A DNA stretch of 32,171 nt from RXIX01 sp003989075 (GTDB lineage Bacteria; Pseudomonadota; Gammaproteobacteria; Competibacterales; Competibacteraceae), in assembly GCA_029780415.1 (NCBI GenBank), contig JAKOYN010000135.1:1-32171 (forward strand). Direction: 5' to 3'. How positions within the stretch are numbered: the first letter of the stretch is position 1; each line of letters begins with the position of its first letter. Made by a program: the position numbers and the translations under genes. Under the pieces are notes generated by a model that ran no database searches, had not been told where the DNA came from, and saw nothing but the letters and a program-made list of their open reading frames with translations. Positions 29,103 to 32,171 of this stretch are shown one piece after another.

Positions 29103-30644
29103 ATGACTGATCCGGACCCTGCGACGCTACCGCGCATTGCCCTGCACGGCATCACCAAAGCCTATCCCGGTGTCCTTGCCAACGACGCCATCGATCTGGC
29201 CGTGCACCCCGGTGAGATTCACGCCGTGCTCGGCGAAAACGGCGCCGGCAAATCGACGCTGATGAAGATCATCTATGGGCTGGTGCAACCCGATGCCGGA
29301 ACAATCCACTGGAACGGTCAGCCGGTACGCATCCACTCGCCTGCGGTCGCCCGGCGCATGGGCATTGGCATGGTGTTCCAGCACTTTGCCCTGTTCGAAT
29401 CGCTCACGGTGGCCGAGAACATCGCCCTGGCCCTGCCCGACGCGCCGCGGCCCGCGCAGCTTGCAGCCCGCATCCGCACCGTCGCCGAACGCTACGGTCT
29501 GCCGCTGGAACCGGAACGGCCCGTGCACGAACTGTCAGTCGGCGAACGCCAGCGCGTCGAGATCATCCGCTGCCTGCTCCAGGAACCCCGCCTGCTGATC
29601 CTCGACGAGCCCACCGCAGTACTGGCACCGCAGGCCATCGAGCGGCTGTTCGTCACCCTGCGGCAACTGGCCGCCGATGGGGTCAGCCTGCTCTATATCA
29701 GCCACAAGCTGGAGGAAATCCGCAGCCTGTGCGACAAGGCCACAGTGCTGCGCGGTGGCCGGGTCACGGGTACCTGCATTCCGGCGCGCGAGTCAGCCGA
29801 CAGCCTGGCGCGGCTGATGATCGGCAGCGAACTGCCGGCCTGCCGCCTGCTGCCCAGCCCGGTGCAACGGGCGCCGCGACTGGTGCTGGCCGGGCTGAAC
29901 CAGCCAGCCGATGGTCCCTTTGGTACCGCCCTGCGCAACCTGCACCTGACCGTGCACAGCGGCGAGATCGTTGGCATCGCCGGCGCGTCCGGTAACGGCC
30001 AGCGTGAACTGCTGGCCGCGCTCAGCGGCGAAACCCCGGCCCCACATGCCACCATGGTACGACTGCTCGGCGATCCGGTCGGGCGTCTCGATCCGGCGGC
30101 GCGGCGTGCGCGCGGCCTGGCCTTTGTGCCTGAGGATCGTCTTGGTCGCGGCGCGGTACCGGGGCTGTCCCTGGCCGATAACGCCCTGCTCACCGCCGCT
30201 GGGCGCGGGCTGGTGCATCGCGGGCTGGTGCGCCGCAGTCAGGTGCTGCGCTACACCCACGAGGTGATCGAGCACTTCCGGGTCAAGTGTCATGGTGCCG
30301 GCGCGGCAGCACGCAGCCTGTCGGGCGGCAATCTGCAGAAATTCATCGTCGGCCGCGAAATCACCCAGGACCCGCAGGTGATGATCATCGCCCAGCCGAC
30401 CTGGGGCGTTGATATCGGTGCGGCGGCCCTGGTGCGCGAGCGCCTGATCGAACTGCGCAACCGCGGTGTCGCCCTGCTGGTGATTTCCGAGGATCTCGAC
30501 GAACTGTTTGCGATTTCCGACCGCATCGTGGTCATCGCCGGTGGCCGTCTGTCTCCCGCCCGCGCCGCCACCACCACCGATGCGGCCGAGATTGGTCGCT
30601 GGATGGGCGGATGCTTCGACGAACCGGTCCATGTGGCAGCTTGA
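29103..30644 (+). CDS. ABC transporter ATPase, nucleoside/purine (BMP-type) importer, two ABC domains
   Basis: The 513-residue protein has two fused ABC domains. The first is complete: Walker A GENGAGKST, signature LSVGERQRVEI, Walker B LLILDEPTAVL. The second is degenerate, as usual in this family: GASGNGQRELL in place of Walker A, signature LSGGNLQK, and IIAQPTWGVDIGA in place of Walker B. This arrangement is shared by sugar and nucleoside importers; with the two permeases that follow it matches the BMP-dependent nucleoside/purine type (NupO/YufO-like). The start at 29103 has only a weak ribosome site. The binding protein is not in the window and may lie downstream. Confidence 0.92.
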   Translation: MTDPDPATLPRIALHGITKAYPGVLANDAIDLAVHPGEIHAVLGENGAGKSTLMKIIYGLVQPDAGTIHWNGQPVRIHSPAVARRMGIGMVFQHFALFESLTVAENIALALPDAPRPAQLAARIRTVAERYGLPLEPERPVHELSVGERQRVEIIRCLLQEPRLLILDEPTAVLAPQAIERLFVTLRQLAADGVSLLYISHKLEEIRSLCDKATVLRGGRVTGTCIPARESADSLARLMIGSELPACRLLPSPVQRAPRLVLAGLNQPADGPFGTALRNLHLTVHSGEIVGIAGASGNGQRELLAALSGETPAPHATMVRLLGDPVGRLDPAARRARGLAFVPEDRLGRGAVPGLSLADNALLTAAGRGLVHRGLVRRSQVLRYTHEVIEHFRVKCHGAGAAARSLSGGNLQKFIVGREITQDPQVMIIAQPTWGVDIGAAALVRERLIELRNRGVALLVISEDLDELFAISDRIVVIAGGRLSPARAATTTDAAEIGRWMGGCFDEPVHVAA

Positions 30645-31692
30645 ACCACGGCCAGCACCCTCACGGCTGGCGCGCTGGCTGGCCCCGCTGGCAGCGCTGA
30701 CCCTGACCATCCTGCTCGGTGCGATCCTGTTTGCCGCGCTCGGCCTGTCGCCGGGCCGGGCGCTGGCGGTGTTCTTCCTGCGCCCACTGGAGAACGGTTA
30801 CGGCATCGGCGAGTGGCTGCTCAAGGCCACACCGCTGATCCTGTGCGGACTGGGCCTGGCACTGGGCTTTCGCGCCAACGTCTGGAACATCGGCGCCGAG
30901 GGTCAATTGATTCTCGGTGCCATCGCTGCCGGCGGGCTGGCTATTGCCTGCGAGGGCAGCGACCCGGTCTGGCTGCTGCCGGCGATGACCCTGGCCGGGA
31001 TGCTCGGCGGCATGGCCTGGGCGGCGATTCCGGCCTTCCTGCGCACCTGCTGCCAGACCAGCGAAATCCTCACCAGCCTGATGCTGGCCTACGTGGCGCC
31101 GCTGCTGCTGGCCTGGCTGGTCAACGGCCCGTGGCGCGATCCTTCCGGCTTCAATTTCCCGCAGTCGATCCAGTTCGGTCCCGCCGCGCTGCTGAACCCA
31201 CTGGTCGAGGGCAGCCGCCTGACCGCCGCCTTTCCGCTGGCGCTGGTGCTGGCGGTGGCGGCCTGGCTGTTCCAGCGCCACAGCTACCTTGGCTTTCAAA
31301 TGAGTGTCGCTGGGCAATCAGCAGCAGCGGCCCGTTATGCCGGCTTTTCCGCCCAGCGCACGGTCTGGGTAGCCCTGCTGATCGGCGGCGCCGGCGCCGG
31401 ACTGGCCGGTTTTGCCGAAGTTGCCGGCCCGATTGGCCAGTTGCTGCCGAGCATCTCGCCCGGCTATGGCTTCGCCGCGATCATCGTCGCCTTTGTCGGC
31501 CGTCTGCATCCGCTGGGCGTGGTGCTGGCCAGTCTGCTGCTGTCACTGTTCTATCTCGGCGGCGAAGCGGCGCAAATGGAACTGGACCTGCCCGCGGCGA
31601 TCACCGGCCTGTTTCAGGGCACGCTGCTGTTTGCCCTGCTGGCCTGCGACACCTTCATTCACTACCGGCTGCGCTGGCGGGGACGTCGATGA
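30631..31692 (+). CDS. ABC transporter permease, nucleoside/purine type (first)
   Basis: The 353-residue protein with about eight to ten hydrophobic segments is a BPD_transp_2 permease. GFRANVWNIGAEGQLILGA is the family hallmark, as in NupP/YufP. The start at 30631 (MWQLEP) overlaps the ATPase end by 14 bases; a longer frame upstream to 30508 is antisense-like coding overlap and not part of the protein. Pairs with the second permease to form the channel. Confidence 0.92.
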   Translation: MWQLEPRPAPSRLARWLAPLAALTLTILLGAILFAALGLSPGRALAVFFLRPLENGYGIGEWLLKATPLILCGLGLALGFRANVWNIGAEGQLILGAIAAGGLAIACEGSDPVWLLPAMTLAGMLGGMAWAAIPAFLRTCCQTSEILTSLMLAYVAPLLLAWLVNGPWRDPSGFNFPQSIQFGPAALLNPLVEGSRLTAAFPLALVLAVAAWLFQRHSYLGFQMSVAGQSAAAARYAGFSAQRTVWVALLIGGAGAGLAGFAEVAGPIGQLLPSISPGYGFAAIIVAFVGRLHPLGVVLASLLLSLFYLGGEAAQMELDLPAAITGLFQGTLLFALLACDTFIHYRLRWRGRR

Positions 31693-32171
31693 ACGACTGG
31701 CTACCGATTCTGGCGACTGTGCTCGGTGCGGCCACACCCCTGATCTATGCCGGTCTGGGCGAACTGGTGACCGAAAAAGCCGGGGTGCTCAACCTCGGCG
31801 TCGAGGGCATGATGCTGATTGGCGCGGTGACCGCTTTTGCCGTAGCCAGCGACAGCGGCAGCCTCGCCGCCGGCATTGCCGCCGGCACCGGCGCCGGCAT
31901 CGCCGCCTCGGCGCTGTTTGCTCTGCTCACCCTGCACGCGCTGGCCAATGCCATGGCCACCGGGCTGGCGCTGGCGCTATTCGGCGTTGGCCTGTCCGCC
32001 TTTGTCGGTCGCGCCTATATCAGCCGGGTTCTGGACGGTGTCGGGCCGGTCGAGCTGTTGCCGGGGCTGGCGCTTGATCCATTCGTGCTCGGCTCGCTGC
32101 TGCTGCTGGCTGCGGTGCAATTCTTCCTCTACCACAGCCGGGCCGGGCTGGTGTTGCGTGCGGTCGGCGAA
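31689..32171 (+). CDS. ABC transporter permease, nucleoside/purine type (second, 3' cut by window edge)
   Basis: It starts with ATG at 31689, overlapping the stop of the first permease by four bases, and runs open for 161 codons to the window end. The N-terminus LIYAGLGELVTEKAGVLNLG, followed by VEGMMLIGA, is the diagnostic motif of NupQ/YufQ-like permeases in BMP-type nucleoside importers. Several hydrophobic segments follow. The family is about 300 residues, so roughly half is missing. Confidence 0.92.
   Translation, partial: MNDWLPILATVLGAATPLIYAGLGELVTEKAGVLNLGVEGMMLIGAVTAFAVASDSGSLAAGIAAGTGAGIAASALFALLTLHALANAMATGLALALFGVGLSAFVGRAYISRVLDGVGPVELLPGLALDPFVLGSLLLLAAVQFFLYHSRAGLVLRAVGE

Noticed and set aside
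28892..29110. 72-codon plus-strand frame before the nucleoside transporter ATPase
   Set aside because: It overlaps the ATPase start, has no ribosome site and no recognisable sequence.

Overview
The window is GC-rich, densely packed bacterial chromosome. RlpA and PBP4 homologues, a MASE1/CHASE hybrid kinase and a sigma-54 type promoter fit a proteobacterium, most likely a gammaproteobacterium. That assignment is inference; there is no rRNA or tRNA here to test it.

Layout. (1) 1-6566: the end of a sensor kinase, a small unknown protein, a very large hybrid histidine kinase (MASE1-CHASE-3xPAS-HisKA-HATPase-2xREC-HPt) and an overlapping receiver-domain gene. The receiver gene stops abruptly at about 6552, where it abuts the broken 3' side of an oppositely oriented rlpA fragment (to 6861). 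(2) 6862-7738: a long, partly AT-rich non-coding stretch that ends in a sigma-54 promoter and a guanidine-I (ykkC) riboswitch. (3) 7739-17356: a guanidine assimilation operon with an ABC importer (three genes), two DUF1989 proteins (carboxyguanidine deiminase subunits), a biotin-dependent urea/guanidine carboxylase and allophanate hydrolase. Together they would import guanidine, carboxylate it, deiminate carboxyguanidine to allophanate and release ammonia and CO2. The promoter suggests nitrogen control and the riboswitch suggests substrate control.

(4) 17353-20399: a small divergent cassette. The minus strand carries a vWA (MIDAS) protein followed by a PurA-fold protein whose IMP and aspartate loops are rewritten. 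The plus strand carries an NrtR-type regulator with a ruined Nudix box. I consider this the best candidate for an undescribed system: a nucleotide-ligase-like enzyme, a metal-binding vWA partner and a nucleotide-sensing repressor. (5) 20488-24123: a cysteine-rich protein of unknown role, a PrpF-family isomerase and PBP4 (dacB), the last two overlapping. (6) 24193-27358: a homocysteine S-methyltransferase, a MocR-type PLP regulator and a divergent LysE-family exporter. (7) 27449-28615: an unusual protein with two duplicated N-terminal domains, a repetitive linker and a ComEA-like helix-hairpin-helix end. (8) 28616-29102: non-coding. (9) 29103-32171: a BMP-type nucleoside/purine ABC importer (ATPase and two permeases), the last gene cut by the window edge.

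All family assignments come from reading motifs by eye; no database search was run.
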